From contig NZ_CP093366.1 of assembly GCF_023380265.1 (NCBI RefSeq), positions 744,001-808,000 on the forward strand: 64,000 nucleotides of DNA, given 5' to 3'. Origin of the DNA: Bombilactobacillus folatiphilus (GTDB lineage: Bacteria; Bacillota; Bacilli; Lactobacillales; Lactobacillaceae). Each line of letters begins with the position of its first letter. Within the stretch, counting starts at the first letter, position 1. Below the pieces are notes generated by a model. It was not told the origin of the DNA. It worked only from the letters and a program-made list of their open reading frames with translations, and ran no database searches. This document shows, piece after piece, positions 1-9,630 of the stretch. The position numbers and the translations under genes are program-made.

Positions 1-683
1 GTTTTGAAATTGAGTCACAGACTAAGATGGGGATTCAATTAAACGCGCTTTTATTGAAAAAAATTGCAGTAGAACGGATTCGCGATGAATGGTTAAAATT
101 AATGCAGGGCAGAGCTTGGCAAGCAGGTTTAACAACGATGCTACAAACGAAACTTTATCAATATTGTCCGCAGTTGATAGCTGAAGATTTAAATGGTTTG
201 TTAAAGCTGCCCGCTGTTAAGTTAAGCAGTGAGAAGCAAGTTTGGACCTTAGTGTGTTGGTGTTTACAATTTAGCGAGCAGCGAATCAAAACTGTTTTAA
301 AGTCCTGGAAAACAGCCAATGATGTTCAAAAAATTGTCTTGGCGAGTGTAAATCTTTTGAATCAAGCAGAGGTGACGGCTTGGAATTTGTATCAAGCTTC
401 GCCTGGAGTAGTGACGAATTGTTTGGCGATTCTCAATTTATTAGGCAAAACAACGCTGGCAAATGAATTACAACAGCAGTACGAGCAATTACCGATCAAA
501 AATGTGCGGGAGTTAGCAGTTAATGGTCGTGATTTAATGTCTGAATTGAAGATGCCAGCGGGTCCGCAGTTAGGCCAAACTTTGCTGTGGATTCAGCAAC
601 AGGTGGTTGCCCAGCAATTAGTTAATCAAAAAGCAGTAATTATTAATGAACTGAAAAATAGGTACGCACAAAGAGGCAGGTAA
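1..683 (+). CDS. cca: CCA tRNA nucleotidyltransferase, C-terminal part (cut by window edge)
   Basis: The reading frame is open from the first bases of the window, so the N-terminal catalytic head lies outside. What remains is the helical tRNA-binding body of a class II CCA-adding enzyme, which adds the 3' CCA to tRNAs. Family-like features are an FEIESQT stretch at the left edge, an AVERIRDEWLKLM helix, and a C-terminal LPIKNVRELAVNGRDLM...PAGPQLGQTL block. The first ATG in view (position 27) is internal and not the true start. It ends 4 bases before the next gene, so they are probably co-transcribed. The identification rests on the C-terminal pattern only. Confidence 0.85.
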   Translation, partial: FEIESQTKMGIQLNALLLKKIAVERIRDEWLKLMQGRAWQAGLTTMLQTKLYQYCPQLIAEDLNGLLKLPAVKLSSEKQVWTLVCWCLQFSEQRIKTVLKSWKTANDVQKIVLASVNLLNQAEVTAWNLYQASPGVVTNCLAILNLLGKTTLANELQQQYEQLPIKNVRELAVNGRDLMSELKMPAGPQLGQTLLWIQQQVVAQQLVNQKAVIINELKNRYAQRGR

Positions 684-687
684 AGTA

Positions 688-2574
688 ATGAAGATGTTGA
701 GTGTTAACGATTTGCAGCAATCTTTTGGTGCACGTAATTTATTTTCCCAAGTTAATTTTAAAATTCAAACGCATGATCGGATTGGTTTACTAGGATTAAA
801 CGGTGTCGGAAAAACCACTTTATTGAATTCGTTGGTGGATAAGCGATTATTACGACAAGGAGTTATTGATCGTTCTAAAGACTATCAGATTAGTTATTTA
901 TATCAAAATCCACAATTGGATCCTGAAAAAACTATTTTAGACGCAATTTTAGAAGGTAGTGAGCCGCTGTATGTAACGGTTCATCAATATGAAGTTGCTT
1001 TAAATCGTTATAGCAAGGATAGTGATAACTCCAAATCCGCACAAACATTTTTTCAAGCTCAGGAAAAAATGGATGCCATTGATGGCTGGGAGTTTCAATC
1101 GACTGTAGAAACGATTTTGACAAAATTAGGAATTAAGAATTTTACCCAGCAGATTAAGGAATTATCAGGTGGTCAACAACGTCGAGTGGCTTTAGCGCAA
1201 GTATTAGTTTCCGATTCAGACTTATTAATTTTGGACGAGCCGACTAATCATTTGGATGAACATGCAATTGCGTGGTTGGAAACATTCTTGAATAATTATC
1301 GCGGTGCAGTTATTTTTGTGACGCATGATCGATATTTTTTAAATGTGGTGGCTAATCGGATCTTGGAATTAAGTAATCAGAGAATCCAGGAATATAGTGG
1401 TAACTACGAAGCTTATTTGAGGCAAAAAGCTCAAAATGCAGCGACTCTAGCTGCCACGAAACAACACCAGCAAAACTTGTATCGCCATGAATTGGCTTGG
1501 ATGAGAGCTGGGGTCCAAGCCAGAGGAACTAAGCAAAATGCGCGTGTGGCCCGTTTTAAGGAATTGAGTCAAACATTAAAACAACAACCGGTGGCGCAAG
1601 GCCAATTAAATATTGATATTCAACAGCAACGTTTAGGTAAAGATGTCTTCGAATTACGGCATGCTCAATTGTACTTTGGTGAGGAACAATTATTACAAGA
1701 TTTATCTTTGCGGATTAATTCTGGTGAGCACTTGGGCATCATTGGTGCGAATGGTGCTGGGAAAACCACATTTTTAAATTTGTTAGCTGGTCGCCAAAAG
1801 CTAACTTCTGGGGAGCTTAATATTGGACAAACCGTCAAAATTGGTTATTATACGCAACAAGTTGAACAAATGGATCCAAATCAGCGTGTGATTACTTACT
1901 TAGAATCAATTGGGCAGAACGTGGCTAATCAAGAGGGTACGCAAATGTCGGCATCGCAATTACTGGAACAGTTCTTGTTTGCACCTGCTCAACAGGGTGC
2001 CTTTATTCGTGATTTATCAGGTGGCGAGCAACGACGTTTATATTTATTGGCTGTTTTGATTCGACAACCCAATGTTTTGCTTTTAGATGAGCCTACGAAT
2101 AATTTAGATATCGAAACAATGACGATTTTAGAAAATTATATTGAACAGTTTAATGGGACTGTGGTGACGGTTTCGCATGATCGTTATTTTTTGGATAAAA
2201 TTACTGATGATTTATTAGTTTTTCATGGAAAGGGTCAAATTCAGCGTTATTGGGGGTCTTACTCGAAATATTTAAAGCAGATGAAGACGTCTCTACCCAA
2301 AAAAGGGGTGAAGCCCAAAATGACAAAAGGAGTCCAGGCTCAGCCGCAAGCTGTTAAGCATAAGTTGACTTATGCGCAAAAATTAGAGTTAAAAGATTTG
2401 GAACCAAAGATTGATCACTTAGAACACCAACAAGAGCAGTTAGAACAACAGATGGCACAAGATGGTGATAATTATCAGGAAATCTTAAAGCATCAACAAA
2501 AATTGACACAGGTGAAAGCAGAGTTGGATGCAGCCACGAATCGGTGGCTAGAGTTGGCGGATAAGGAAGATTAG
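688..2574 (+). CDS. ABC-F family ATPase (Uup/YfmR type)
   Basis: This is a soluble protein of 628 residues with two ATP-binding cassettes and no membrane segment, as in ABC-F translation factors that act on the ribosome. Walker A motifs are GLNGVGKTT (residues 36-44) and GANGAGKTT (about 355). Signatures are LSGGQQRR and LSGGEQRR. The Walker B boxes read [12 protein letters not shown] and [12 protein letters not shown] Gln/Glu-rich coiled coil fills about residues 555-628, which favours the Uup/YfmR branch over antibiotic-resistance ABC-F proteins. It sits between cca and thyA, a common lactobacillus order. Start at ATG 688; ATG 694 is an alternative. Confidence 0.9.
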   Translation: MKMLSVNDLQQSFGARNLFSQVNFKIQTHDRIGLLGLNGVGKTTLLNSLVDKRLLRQGVIDRSKDYQISYLYQNPQLDPEKTILDAILEGSEPLYVTVHQYEVALNRYSKDSDNSKSAQTFFQAQEKMDAIDGWEFQSTVETILTKLGIKNFTQQIKELSGGQQRRVALAQVLVSDSDLLILDEPTNHLDEHAIAWLETFLNNYRGAVIFVTHDRYFLNVVANRILELSNQRIQEYSGNYEAYLRQKAQNAATLAATKQHQQNLYRHELAWMRAGVQARGTKQNARVARFKELSQTLKQQPVAQGQLNIDIQQQRLGKDVFELRHAQLYFGEEQLLQDLSLRINSGEHLGIIGANGAGKTTFLNLLAGRQKLTSGELNIGQTVKIGYYTQQVEQMDPNQRVITYLESIGQNVANQEGTQMSASQLLEQFLFAPAQQGAFIRDLSGGEQRRLYLLAVLIRQPNVLLLDEPTNNLDIETMTILENYIEQFNGTVVTVSHDRYFLDKITDDLLVFHGKGQIQRYWGSYSKYLKQMKTSLPKKGVKPKMTKGVQAQPQAVKHKLTYAQKLELKDLEPKIDHLEHQQEQLEQQMAQDGDNYQEILKHQQKLTQVKAELDAATNRWLELADKED

Positions 2575-2576
2575 AT

Positions 2577-3536
2577 GTGACAGTTAATAACAATGAATGG
2601 CAATATTTAAATTTGTTAAAAGAAGTGTTGCAACATGGGCAATTTAAGGCAGATCGAACCCATACGGGGACTTATAGTCTGTTTGGTTATCAAATGCAAT
2701 TTGACTTACAGGCAGGCTTTCCTTTGTTGACAACGAAAAAAGTTCCGTTTGAATTAATTAAGTCTGAGTTATTATGGTTTTTAAGTGGCGATACTAATAT
2801 TAAATATCTATTGGAACATCAAAATCATATTTGGGATGAGTGGGCTTTTCAACGATTTGTTCAGAGTTCGGATTATCGGGGACCAGATATGACAGATTTT
2901 GGACGTCGATCGTTAGAAGATGCTCACTTCAATAAAATTTATCAGCAGCAAAAAAATTTGTTTTGTGAGCAAATTTTGGATGATCCACAGTTTGCACACA
3001 AGTATGGTGATTTGGGCAATGTGTACGGTAAACAGTGGCGTCATTGGCAATCTAATGGTAAAGAAATTGATCAAATTCAAAATGTAATTGACCAAATTAA
3101 GATTAACCCTGATTCACGTCGGTTAATTGTTAGTGCGTGGAATCCGGCGGAAATTGAACAAATGGCGTTGCCACCATGTCATACTTTGTTTCAATTTTAC
3201 GTTAATGAAGGGACTTTGTCGTGTCAATTGTATCAACGTAGTGGTGATTTATTTTTGGGAGTTCCGTTTAATATTGCGAGTTATGCTTTATTGACGCATT
3301 TGATTGCACAAGTGACCGGCTTGAAAGTGGGAAAATTCATTCATACTTTAGGTGATGCACATATTTATCAAAATCATTTGTCGCAAGTTAAGTTACAGCT
3401 CCAGCGGACACCACGGTCAGCACCACATTTATGGTTAGATCCTCAGATTACGGCGGTGGATAATCTAAGCGTGGAGCAGATTCAAATGAAAGATTATCAT
3501 CCTGCACCGAGTATTAAAGCTCCAGTGGCTGTTTAG
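2577..3536 (+). CDS. thyA: Thymidylate synthase
   Basis: It converts dUMP and methylene-tetrahydrofolate to dTMP and dihydrofolate. The protein has 319 residues, the longer form usual in lactobacilli, which carry an insert in the N-terminal half. The catalytic cysteine is C201 in [12 protein letters not shown]. The dUMP-binding [13 protein letters not shown] block and the C-terminal APVAV end are present. Start is GTG 2577, three bases after the previous stop, with AAGGAAG upstream. The next gene, 15 bases downstream, is dihydrofolate reductase, which recycles the dihydrofolate made here, so the two form a functional pair. Confidence 0.96.
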   Translation: MTVNNNEWQYLNLLKEVLQHGQFKADRTHTGTYSLFGYQMQFDLQAGFPLLTTKKVPFELIKSELLWFLSGDTNIKYLLEHQNHIWDEWAFQRFVQSSDYRGPDMTDFGRRSLEDAHFNKIYQQQKNLFCEQILDDPQFAHKYGDLGNVYGKQWRHWQSNGKEIDQIQNVIDQIKINPDSRRLIVSAWNPAEIEQMALPPCHTLFQFYVNEGTLSCQLYQRSGDLFLGVPFNIASYALLTHLIAQVTGLKVGKFIHTLGDAHIYQNHLSQVKLQLQRTPRSAPHLWLDPQITAVDNLSVEQIQMKDYHPAPSIKAPVAV

Positions 3537-3551
3537 GGAGGAGAAATTTAG

Positions 3552-4055
3552 ATGTTGGCATTTATTTGGGCGGAAGATCAAAATCATTTGATTGGTCAAA
3601 ATGGTCATTTGCCTTGGTCTTTACCTGCTGATTTACATTATTTAAAGCAAACGACTCTGAATAGTACAATCGTGATGGGCGCCAAAACGTTTCAAAGTTT
3701 TCCTAATGGCGCTTTACCGCAACGCAAAAATTTGGTCTTGAGTCATGAGCCGCAAAAATTTAGTAATGAAAAAAATATCCAAGTTGCTAACTCAAAAGTA
3801 CAGTTGCAAAAACTATTTGCGCATGATTCGCGAGTGTTTATTTTTGGCGGGCCGGCTTTATTTCAAATGTTTTTATCGGAAGTTCAGTATTTATATGTAA
3901 CACAAATTACAGCACAATTTGTGGGTGACACTTGGATGATTCCCATTGATTATTCGCAATTTGAGTTGATCAAGAGAACTCAAGGGACTGTGGATAAAGT
4001 TAATTTATGGCCTCATGAATTTTTGTTATATCGTCGTAAGAATCTAGAGATATAA
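3552..4055 (+). CDS. dfrA: Dihydrofolate reductase
   Basis: It reduces dihydrofolate to tetrahydrofolate with NADPH and is the target of trimethoprim. The 167-residue length is normal. The N-terminus MLAFIWAEDQNHLIGQNGHLPW has the family's WA-x4-LIG...G-x-LPW pattern. IVMGAKTFQSF and the NADPH-binding VFIFGGPALF block follow. An AGGAGG-type site lies directly upstream of ATG 3552. The 3' end overlaps by 12 bases the end of the converging gene on the other strand. Confidence 0.95.
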   Translation: MLAFIWAEDQNHLIGQNGHLPWSLPADLHYLKQTTLNSTIVMGAKTFQSFPNGALPQRKNLVLSHEPQKFSNEKNIQVANSKVQLQKLFAHDSRVFIFGGPALFQMFLSEVQYLYVTQITAQFVGDTWMIPIDYSQFELIKRTQGTVDKVNLWPHEFLLYRRKNLEI

Positions 4056-4709
4056 ATAGACGGCTATAAACATTAAGGTTGTGCCCAGCATGACAAAAAC
4101 GTGCCAGATAACGTGAATATATTTAATACCCCGCATGGAATATAAAAGAGCGCCGATCGTGAAAGCCACGCCACCCAAAAATAAAAGAAGCACGCCGTTC
4201 CATCCCATTGAATTACTTAAGGGTTTCATTGCAATAATAACCATCCAGCCCATAATTACGTAAAGGCTGGTGTCAATGATGGGATGACTGCCAAGGTTAA
4301 AAATTTTGTAAATAATGCCACCGATTGTGGTCAACCAAATAATGCTCAGCAGAATCCAATTCAACGGTGTTGGAATTCCTAGTAAACAAAATGGTGTATA
4401 GGTTCCAGCAATCAGCAAAAAAATGGAACTATGATCCAAGATTTGGAAGACATGTTTAGCACGAGTAAAATATAAACTATGAAACAAAGTTGAACATAGG
4501 TATAAAAAAATTAGCGTGAAACAATAAATTAAATAGGCAACGATAGCTAATGCGCTGGGATGGGCTTGATGAAAAATTTTAATCATCAACAAAATAGTGC
4601 CGATAATTGATAGAATAATACCGATCCCATGGGTTATAGCACTAAAGATTTCGTTAGTTATGCGATAAACTTTGGTAGAATTTTGAGGTGCGGAAAAAAG
4701 TTTAGACAT
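4044..4709 (-). CDS. Hemolysin III / PAQR family membrane protein
   Basis: This is an integral membrane protein of 221 residues with about seven hydrophobic segments. It carries the family's conserved polar motifs: STLFHSLYF in the second helix region, DHSSIFLLIAGTYTPF in the middle and HVIWHVFVMLG near the C-terminus. These His/Asp/Ser residues form the putative metal site of the PAQR (YqfA/HlyIII) family. The physiological role of bacterial members is not settled; the haemolysin name is historical. It is monocistronic and divergent from the downstream DegV gene. Confidence 0.9.
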   Translation of the reverse strand: MSKLFSAPQNSTKVYRITNEIFSAITHGIGIILSIIGTILLMIKIFHQAHPSALAIVAYLIYCFTLIFLYLCSTLFHSLYFTRAKHVFQILDHSSIFLLIAGTYTPFCLLGIPTPLNWILLSIIWLTTIGGIIYKIFNLGSHPIIDTSLYVIMGWMVIIAMKPLSNSMGWNGVLLLFLGGVAFTIGALLYSMRGIKYIHVIWHVFVMLGTTLMFIAVYLYL

Positions 4710-4832
4710 CTGATATGCTCCTTGAATAATAGATGTGCGAATTTAAGAAACGTTTGATACAATTTTGTAAGTAACAAACAATTCTAAAAAAATTATAGCT
4801 TAAATAATATAAATGATAAAGGCAGGATAAAA

Positions 4833-5678
4833 ATGGCGAATGTCAAAATTTTAACAGATTCTTCTGTACAATTAACATCAGCAGAAATTGATCAATATCA
4901 AATTACAGTTGTTCCTTTAACCGTAGCAATTGACGGTAAGCAATATATTGATGGTCATGACATTACACGTCAAGAATTTGCTGATGAAATGTTATCTAGT
5001 ACTAATTTTCCCAAAACAAGTCAACCGCCGATTGGTCGTTTTTTAGATGCGTTTAACCAACTGGGTGAAGATGGTAGTGAAATTTTGGCGATCACTTTAA
5101 CCAAAGGGTTAAGTGGGACTGTTGATGCAGCCAGACAAGCTGCAGAATTGAGTGACGCAAAAGTAACCGTGATTGATAGTGGTTCCACGGATCGTGGGAT
5201 GGCTTTTCAAGTAATTGAAGCTGCTAAAATGGCTCAAAAAGGTGCTCAAATGTCGGAGCTGGTAGCTAAAGTTCAGGAAATTGTCAACAACATGGAATTA
5301 TATGTTTGTATTCCGCATCCTGAGAATATTATTAAGGGTGGTCGTTTGGGCAAAGTGGCGGCTTCATTAACTTCTTTATTGAATATTGATGTTGTTGTGC
5401 AGGTTAAAAATAACAAGTTATCTATTGCTCGTAAGGGACGTGGAGTGAAAGTTATCAAACGTTTTGTGGCAGAAACTTTATCACGCATTGAAACCGATAG
5501 TGATCGGATTTCTGAAGTGGGAATGTCTTATGTTAGTGATAAAACATTTCCCGAACAAATTGCACAAGAATTGCAGCAGAAATGTCCTAATGTTAAACCT
5601 TTTATTGAATTAACTAGTCCGATTATTATGACGCATACGGGTGAAGGGGCGTTTGCTATAATTTTTTACCGGCAATAA
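4833..5678 (+). CDS. DegV family fatty acid-binding protein
   Basis: This 281-residue cytosolic protein opens with VKILTDSSVQLTSAEI, the hallmark start of the DegV fold. It contains the TSQPPIGRF loop and the IPHPENIIKGGRLGK segment of the family. DegV/FakB proteins bind a fatty acid and present it to the kinase FakA for phosphorylation. Which fatty acid is bound cannot be read from sequence, and no fakA is in the window. It has its own ribosome binding site (AAAGGCAGG) and is followed by a clear terminator, so it is probably a single-gene unit. Confidence 0.9.
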   Translation: MANVKILTDSSVQLTSAEIDQYQITVVPLTVAIDGKQYIDGHDITRQEFADEMLSSTNFPKTSQPPIGRFLDAFNQLGEDGSEILAITLTKGLSGTVDAARQAAELSDAKVTVIDSGSTDRGMAFQVIEAAKMAQKGAQMSELVAKVQEIVNNMELYVCIPHPENIIKGGRLGKVAASLTSLLNIDVVVQVKNNKLSIARKGRGVKVIKRFVAETLSRIETDSDRISEVGMSYVSDKTFPEQIAQELQQKCPNVKPFIELTSPIIMTHTGEGAFAIIFYRQ

Positions 5679-5687
5679 GTAAAAAGT

Positions 5688-5717
5688 AAAGCTGAGAGAT
5701 GAATCAGCTTTTTCTTT
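5688..5717 (+). terminator. Rho-independent terminator after degV-family gene
   Basis: The 8-base arms AAAGCTGA and TCAGCTTT (5688-5695 and 5704-5711) enclose an 8-base loop. A T-rich tail follows. Confidence 0.8.
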
Positions 5718-5734
5718 AATTTAAGGAGTATATT

Positions 5735-6514
5735 TTGCGGATAATTAAACAGATAATTGTGAGCTTGATTCTGACAATTGGTCTGAGTTTTGGTTTCACT
5801 CATTCAGTTTTTGCGGCTAAAAAGCCACTCAATGTAGTCGCAGTAGGCGATTCTTTAACTTACGGAATCGGAGATCATCATCATGGTGGTTATACATCGT
5901 TAATTAAAAAGCCGCTGAAAAAAGCTAGTCAGCGACCAGTGCATGTTCAAAATTTTGGAATTAGTGGTGAAACTAGTACACAAATTTTGCAACGTGTGCG
6001 AGATAAGCCGGCGCTGATTAAAGCAATCAAACAAAGTGATATAATTACGATTACTGCTGGGGGCAATGATATAATGCATGTCTTGCAAAAACGCGGATTA
6101 AAATTATCACAAGAACAGTTTCAGCAAGCCAAAGATCATTATGTGAAACAAATGGTTCAAATGATTATGTTGATACGGCGCTACAATGAACGGGCTCCGA
6201 TTTACTTAATTGGTATTTATAATCCATTTGCAATTTATGTCAAAAAAGCTAAAAGTGTTAAGCAGGCAGTTATAGCTTGGAATCAAGCTAGTCAAGACAT
6301 TGCTCGTGATAATTATCGCATGCATTTTGTAGATGTTTCAGCATTGGCTAATCCTAAAAAAGTTAAGTACTCTAAAAAAGAGCAAACGACTATTAATCCA
6401 CTGCTTTATACCAAAGATTATTTTCATCCGAATCATAAGGGATATCAGATAATGACACAGAAGCTGTGGCAGCAAATGAAAAATACCAAGAAAGAGTGGC
6501 TTAAGTTATCATGA
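5735..6514 (+). CDS. Secreted SGNH/GDSL-family lipase/esterase
   Basis: A hydrolase of 259 residues with an N-terminal signal peptide (hydrophobic stretch then FAAKKP, about residues 8-28). SGNH blocks are visible: VAVGDSLTYG (nucleophile Ser), FGISGET, TAGGNDIM and the C-terminal DYFHPNHKGY with the catalytic Asp/His. It resembles the YpmR-type protein found upstream of ypmS in Bacilli. The substrate is unknown. The start is TTG 5735, with TAAGGAG 8 bases upstream. Its stop overlaps the next start (ATGA), so the two genes are translationally coupled. Confidence 0.88.
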   Translation: MRIIKQIIVSLILTIGLSFGFTHSVFAAKKPLNVVAVGDSLTYGIGDHHHGGYTSLIKKPLKKASQRPVHVQNFGISGETSTQILQRVRDKPALIKAIKQSDIITITAGGNDIMHVLQKRGLKLSQEQFQQAKDHYVKQMVQMIMLIRRYNERAPIYLIGIYNPFAIYVKKAKSVKQAVIAWNQASQDIARDNYRMHFVDVSALANPKKVKYSKKEQTTINPLLYTKDYFHPNHKGYQIMTQKLWQQMKNTKKEWLKLS

Positions 6515-7116
6515 GACGGAGCACAGAGCAAAAGCATAATTGGTGGAAATGGGCCTTTTTATTGTTAATTGGAATTTTGTTAATTGGTGGTGGAGTTATT
6601 TGGTATCAGGTTACATGCCCTGTTAGCTCAGCGCTTGTTTCCAAAAGTACGGTACCTGCAACTGCCAATCACAAACCGGTTTTTCAAGTGACGTTAGACA
6701 AACGGCAAGCCCAACGCTTAGCCAATCACTATATTTCTGAATATTTAAATAGCAAAGATATTAAGTATCATTTACAATTTGATCAGCATATTTCGTTAAT
6801 TGGCAGTGCTGATTTGTTGGGTTCTAAAATTGGATTTACGTTGCAAACAGATCCTTATCCGGATGAGTCTGGTGGAGTTCAATTGAAAGCTCGTCGTTTA
6901 AAGCTCGGCAGCTTAGGCATTCCGTTAGGTTTTGTTTTAGGTTATGTAGGTGGTAATTACCATTTTCCTAGCTGGGTGACAGTTGATAGTCATAAGCAGT
7001 TGATTAAGATTCATTTGCAACGTTACCAAACGAGTGATGGCTTTTATTTTAAGGTTAAACAGTTGAATTTAAAAAGAAATAAAATTGTTGTGAGTGTTTA
7101 TTCAAGTAAATTTTAG
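6511..7116 (+). CDS. YpmS-like (DUF2140) membrane-anchored protein
   Basis: This 201-residue protein has one N-terminal membrane anchor (about residues 14-33) and an extracellular beta-rich domain. The FQVTLDKRQAQRLANHYI segment, the ISLIGSADLLG block, the LKARRLKLGSLGIPLGFVLGYV core and the C-terminal LNLKRNKIVVSVYSS match the YpmS family. Function is not established. The 4-base overlap with the GDSL-family gene and the YozE-like gene 8 bases downstream reproduce a conserved Firmicutes order. Confidence 0.85.
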   Translation: MRRSTEQKHNWWKWAFLLLIGILLIGGGVIWYQVTCPVSSALVSKSTVPATANHKPVFQVTLDKRQAQRLANHYISEYLNSKDIKYHLQFDQHISLIGSADLLGSKIGFTLQTDPYPDESGGVQLKARRLKLGSLGIPLGFVLGYVGGNYHFPSWVTVDSHKQLIKIHLQRYQTSDGFYFKVKQLNLKRNKIVVSVYSSKF

Positions 7117-7124
7117 GAGTAATC

Positions 7125-7355
7125 ATGCAAAAATCTTTCTATCAGTATTTGATGACGCAGCGTGATCCTAACAGTTCTAGTCTGTTGGCACATTTTGCGG
7201 AATCAGCGTTTTTTGATCAAACTTTTCCAAAACAAGCACAAGATTATGCTGTGATTTCAGAATATTTGGAATTGAATGGTTCTTATTTGCCATCAATGGA
7301 TATTTATGACGATGCTTTTCGGCAATATCAAGAATCAGAGGCACACTTTAATTAA
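7125..7355 (+). CDS. YozE family (UPF0346) small protein
   Basis: A cytosolic protein of 76 residues starting MQKSFYQYLMTQRDP, with FAESAFFDQTFPKQAQDY and a C-terminal DAFRQYQE. This is the compact helical YozE/SAM-like fold. The family is small and conserved in Bacilli and its role is unknown. It lies in the same run as the ypmS-like gene and the following protease gene, with short gaps. Confidence 0.88.
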   Translation: MQKSFYQYLMTQRDPNSSSLLAHFAESAFFDQTFPKQAQDYAVISEYLELNGSYLPSMDIYDDAFRQYQESEAHFN

Positions 7356-7371
7356 GGAATCGAGAAGAAGT

Positions 7372-8781
7372 ATGAAGAAAAAATTTTCATGGATCACTTT
7401 GTTTTGTTCGCTCTTAGGCGGGATATTATTGGGGGTAATTGGAACTTTTGTGGTTTTAATCTGTACGATTAACCGTTCCACTTCAAGTAGTAATAATTTT
7501 GCACAAGTGCAGCAAGTGTATAACACGATCAGCCAAAGTTATTATAAAAAAGTATCATCTAAAAAATTGGTTAATGGTGCTATTAAGGGGATGGTTGATT
7601 CTTTGGATGACCCTTATTCAGAATTTATGGCAGATCAAGAGCAAGATTCTTTTAATAGCAATATTTCTGGCAAAATTTCGGGAATTGGTGCCACGATTGA
7701 ACAAGGAACTCAAGGAATTCAGATTGTAGCACCGACGGCTAAATCTCCCGCGGCTAAAGCGGGGTTGAAACCTAAGGATCTGATTGTTAAGATTAATCAG
7801 CGATCAACTAAGAAAATGACAGTAGATCAAGCTTCTTCTTTAACGCGTGGCAAAGCAGGGACAAAAGTACATTTACAAATTCGTCGGGGTAATCAAACCT
7901 TTAATAAGGTAATTACTAGGGCACCAATTAAAGTTGCAACGGTTATGAGTAATTTAGATAAAAACGATAAGCAAATTGGAGAGATTACGATTACCCAATT
8001 TTCCGAGCACACTGCTAAAGAGTTGAAGCAGCAAATTCAAAAGTTAAAACGCAAAGGTGCCAAAAAATTGATTATTGATGTGCGTAATAACCCTGGTGGC
8101 GTGATGGATCAGGCGATTGCAGCATCCAGTATGTTTATGTCAAATGGGCGCAAAATCATGACAATGGATTCGCGGATTGATGGGAAGAAAAGTTATTATG
8201 CTAATAAAAAATATTTGAATGATTATAAGTTCAAACTGCCCACGGTTGTCTTAGTTGATAAGGGAACTGCTAGTGCTGCTGAAATTTTTGCGGCTGCCTT
8301 GAAACAATCGGCAGGTGTTAAAATTATTGGTGAAAAAACGTTTGGTAAGGGTGTCGTGCAAACACTTAGTCCATTAAGTTCAAATTCGGAAATGAAGATT
8401 ACGACGGCTAAATGGTTAACTCCGAATGGTAGCTGGATTAATCATAAGGGGTTAACGCCTTCAATCAAAGTTTTGTATCCAGATTATTTAAATATTAAGA
8501 ATTTTACTAGTCAAAAGATAATTAAAGTTAACGAAAAGAGCTCAGATGTTAAGGTTGCTCAACAGATTTTGGTGGCATTAGGGCAAACAGTTCCAGTCAA
8601 CGGGACTTTGGATGAGCAAACAGTACAGCAATTGACAACCTTTCAAAGTCAGCAACAGTTACCAACAACAGGACAATTAGATTTGGCTACACGGCAGTCA
8701 TTGACTAAAGTGTTAATGGATAAAGCTCAAAAGGACGATCCGATGCAACGTCAAGCTTTGCAGAGCTTAAAGGAGCAATAG
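7372..8781 (+). CDS. S41 family C-terminal processing peptidase (CtpA-like)
   Basis: A membrane-anchored serine protease of 469 residues. A hydrophobic anchor (about residues 8-30) is followed by a PDZ domain (about 95-175), the S41 catalytic domain and a C-terminal peptidoglycan-binding-like domain (about 385-455, SSDVKVAQQILVALGQ...). The catalytic dyad is S301 (GTASAAEIFA) and K326 (FGKGVVQ). I placed the start at ATG 7372 (MKKKFSWIT), behind GAGAAGAAG. The frame stays open upstream to 7276, but that part overlaps the yozE-like gene and lacks a ribosome binding site. It directly abuts rbgA. Confidence 0.93.
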   Translation: MKKKFSWITLFCSLLGGILLGVIGTFVVLICTINRSTSSSNNFAQVQQVYNTISQSYYKKVSSKKLVNGAIKGMVDSLDDPYSEFMADQEQDSFNSNISGKISGIGATIEQGTQGIQIVAPTAKSPAAKAGLKPKDLIVKINQRSTKKMTVDQASSLTRGKAGTKVHLQIRRGNQTFNKVITRAPIKVATVMSNLDKNDKQIGEITITQFSEHTAKELKQQIQKLKRKGAKKLIIDVRNNPGGVMDQAIAASSMFMSNGRKIMTMDSRIDGKKSYYANKKYLNDYKFKLPTVVLVDKGTASAAEIFAAALKQSAGVKIIGEKTFGKGVVQTLSPLSSNSEMKITTAKWLTPNGSWINHKGLTPSIKVLYPDYLNIKNFTSQKIIKVNEKSSDVKVAQQILVALGQTVPVNGTLDEQTVQQLTTFQSQQQLPTTGQLDLATRQSLTKVLMDKAQKDDPMQRQALQSLKEQ

Positions 8782-9630
8782 ATGCAGATTCAATGGTATC
8801 CAGGTCACATGAATAAGGCCAAGAATCAGATTCAAGATCGATTAAAATTAGTGGATTTAGTTTTAGAAATTCGTGATGCTCGTTTACCACAATCATCCAC
8901 TAATCCGGTTTTAGAGCAAATCATTAAAGCTAAACAGCGGATTATTATTTTGAATAAAGCGGATTTGGCTGATCCACTAATGACGCAGCAATGGTTACGC
9001 GATTTGCAAGCACAGCAACAAATGGCACTGGCTTTGGATGCGCAGCATACAAATAAGCTTCAAGTTATTCAATCTGCGGTCCAAGAGTTGATGCAGGCCA
9101 AGATTCAAAAATACCAACAAAGTGGTGTTCGTAATTATAAACTTCGGGCAATGTGTATTGGTATTCCCAATGTCGGCAAGTCGACTATTTTGAATAAATT
9201 AGTCGGTAAAAAAGTTGCAGTGACAGGCAATAAGCCAGGTGTAACTAAAAACCAAAATTGGTTAAAAACAACTTCTAATTTGGAATTATTAGATACACCG
9301 GGAGTTTTGTGGCCTAAGATTGACGATGAACAAGTTGGATATAATTTGGCTTTGACAGGGGCAATTAGTGATCGACTCATTCCAGTGCAGGATTTAGCTG
9401 TGTATGCGCTGGAATTTTGGCAACATGAATATCCTGATAGGTTACAAACGAATTATCAGTTGACAGAACAAGAATTGGTCTTGCCACCAGCCAAATTGTT
9501 AGTATATTTGACTCAAAAATGGACAGGAAATGATGATTTTGAGCGGGCGAGTCGCCGCATAATTCAAGATATCCGTCAAGGTTTACTGGGACAATATACT
9601 TTAGATCGGGTGCAAGTTAATGGAGAATGA
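8782..9630 (+). CDS. rbgA: Ribosome biogenesis GTPase RbgA (YlqF)
   Basis: A circularly permuted GTPase of 282 residues needed for late 50S subunit assembly. The order G4 (LNKADL), then G1 (GIPNVGKST, about residues 127-135), then G3 (DTPGVLWPK) shows the permutation. The N-terminal IQWYPGHMNKAKNQI and the C-terminal DFERASRRIIQDIRQGLLG blocks are typical of YlqF. The start codon follows the ctpA-like stop without a gap. The 3' end overlaps rnhB by 11 bases, a widely conserved rbgA-rnhB pairing. Confidence 0.95.
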   Translation: MQIQWYPGHMNKAKNQIQDRLKLVDLVLEIRDARLPQSSTNPVLEQIIKAKQRIIILNKADLADPLMTQQWLRDLQAQQQMALALDAQHTNKLQVIQSAVQELMQAKIQKYQQSGVRNYKLRAMCIGIPNVGKSTILNKLVGKKVAVTGNKPGVTKNQNWLKTTSNLELLDTPGVLWPKIDDEQVGYNLALTGAISDRLIPVQDLAVYALEFWQHEYPDRLQTNYQLTEQELVLPPAKLLVYLTQKWTGNDDFERASRRIIQDIRQGLLGQYTLDRVQVNGE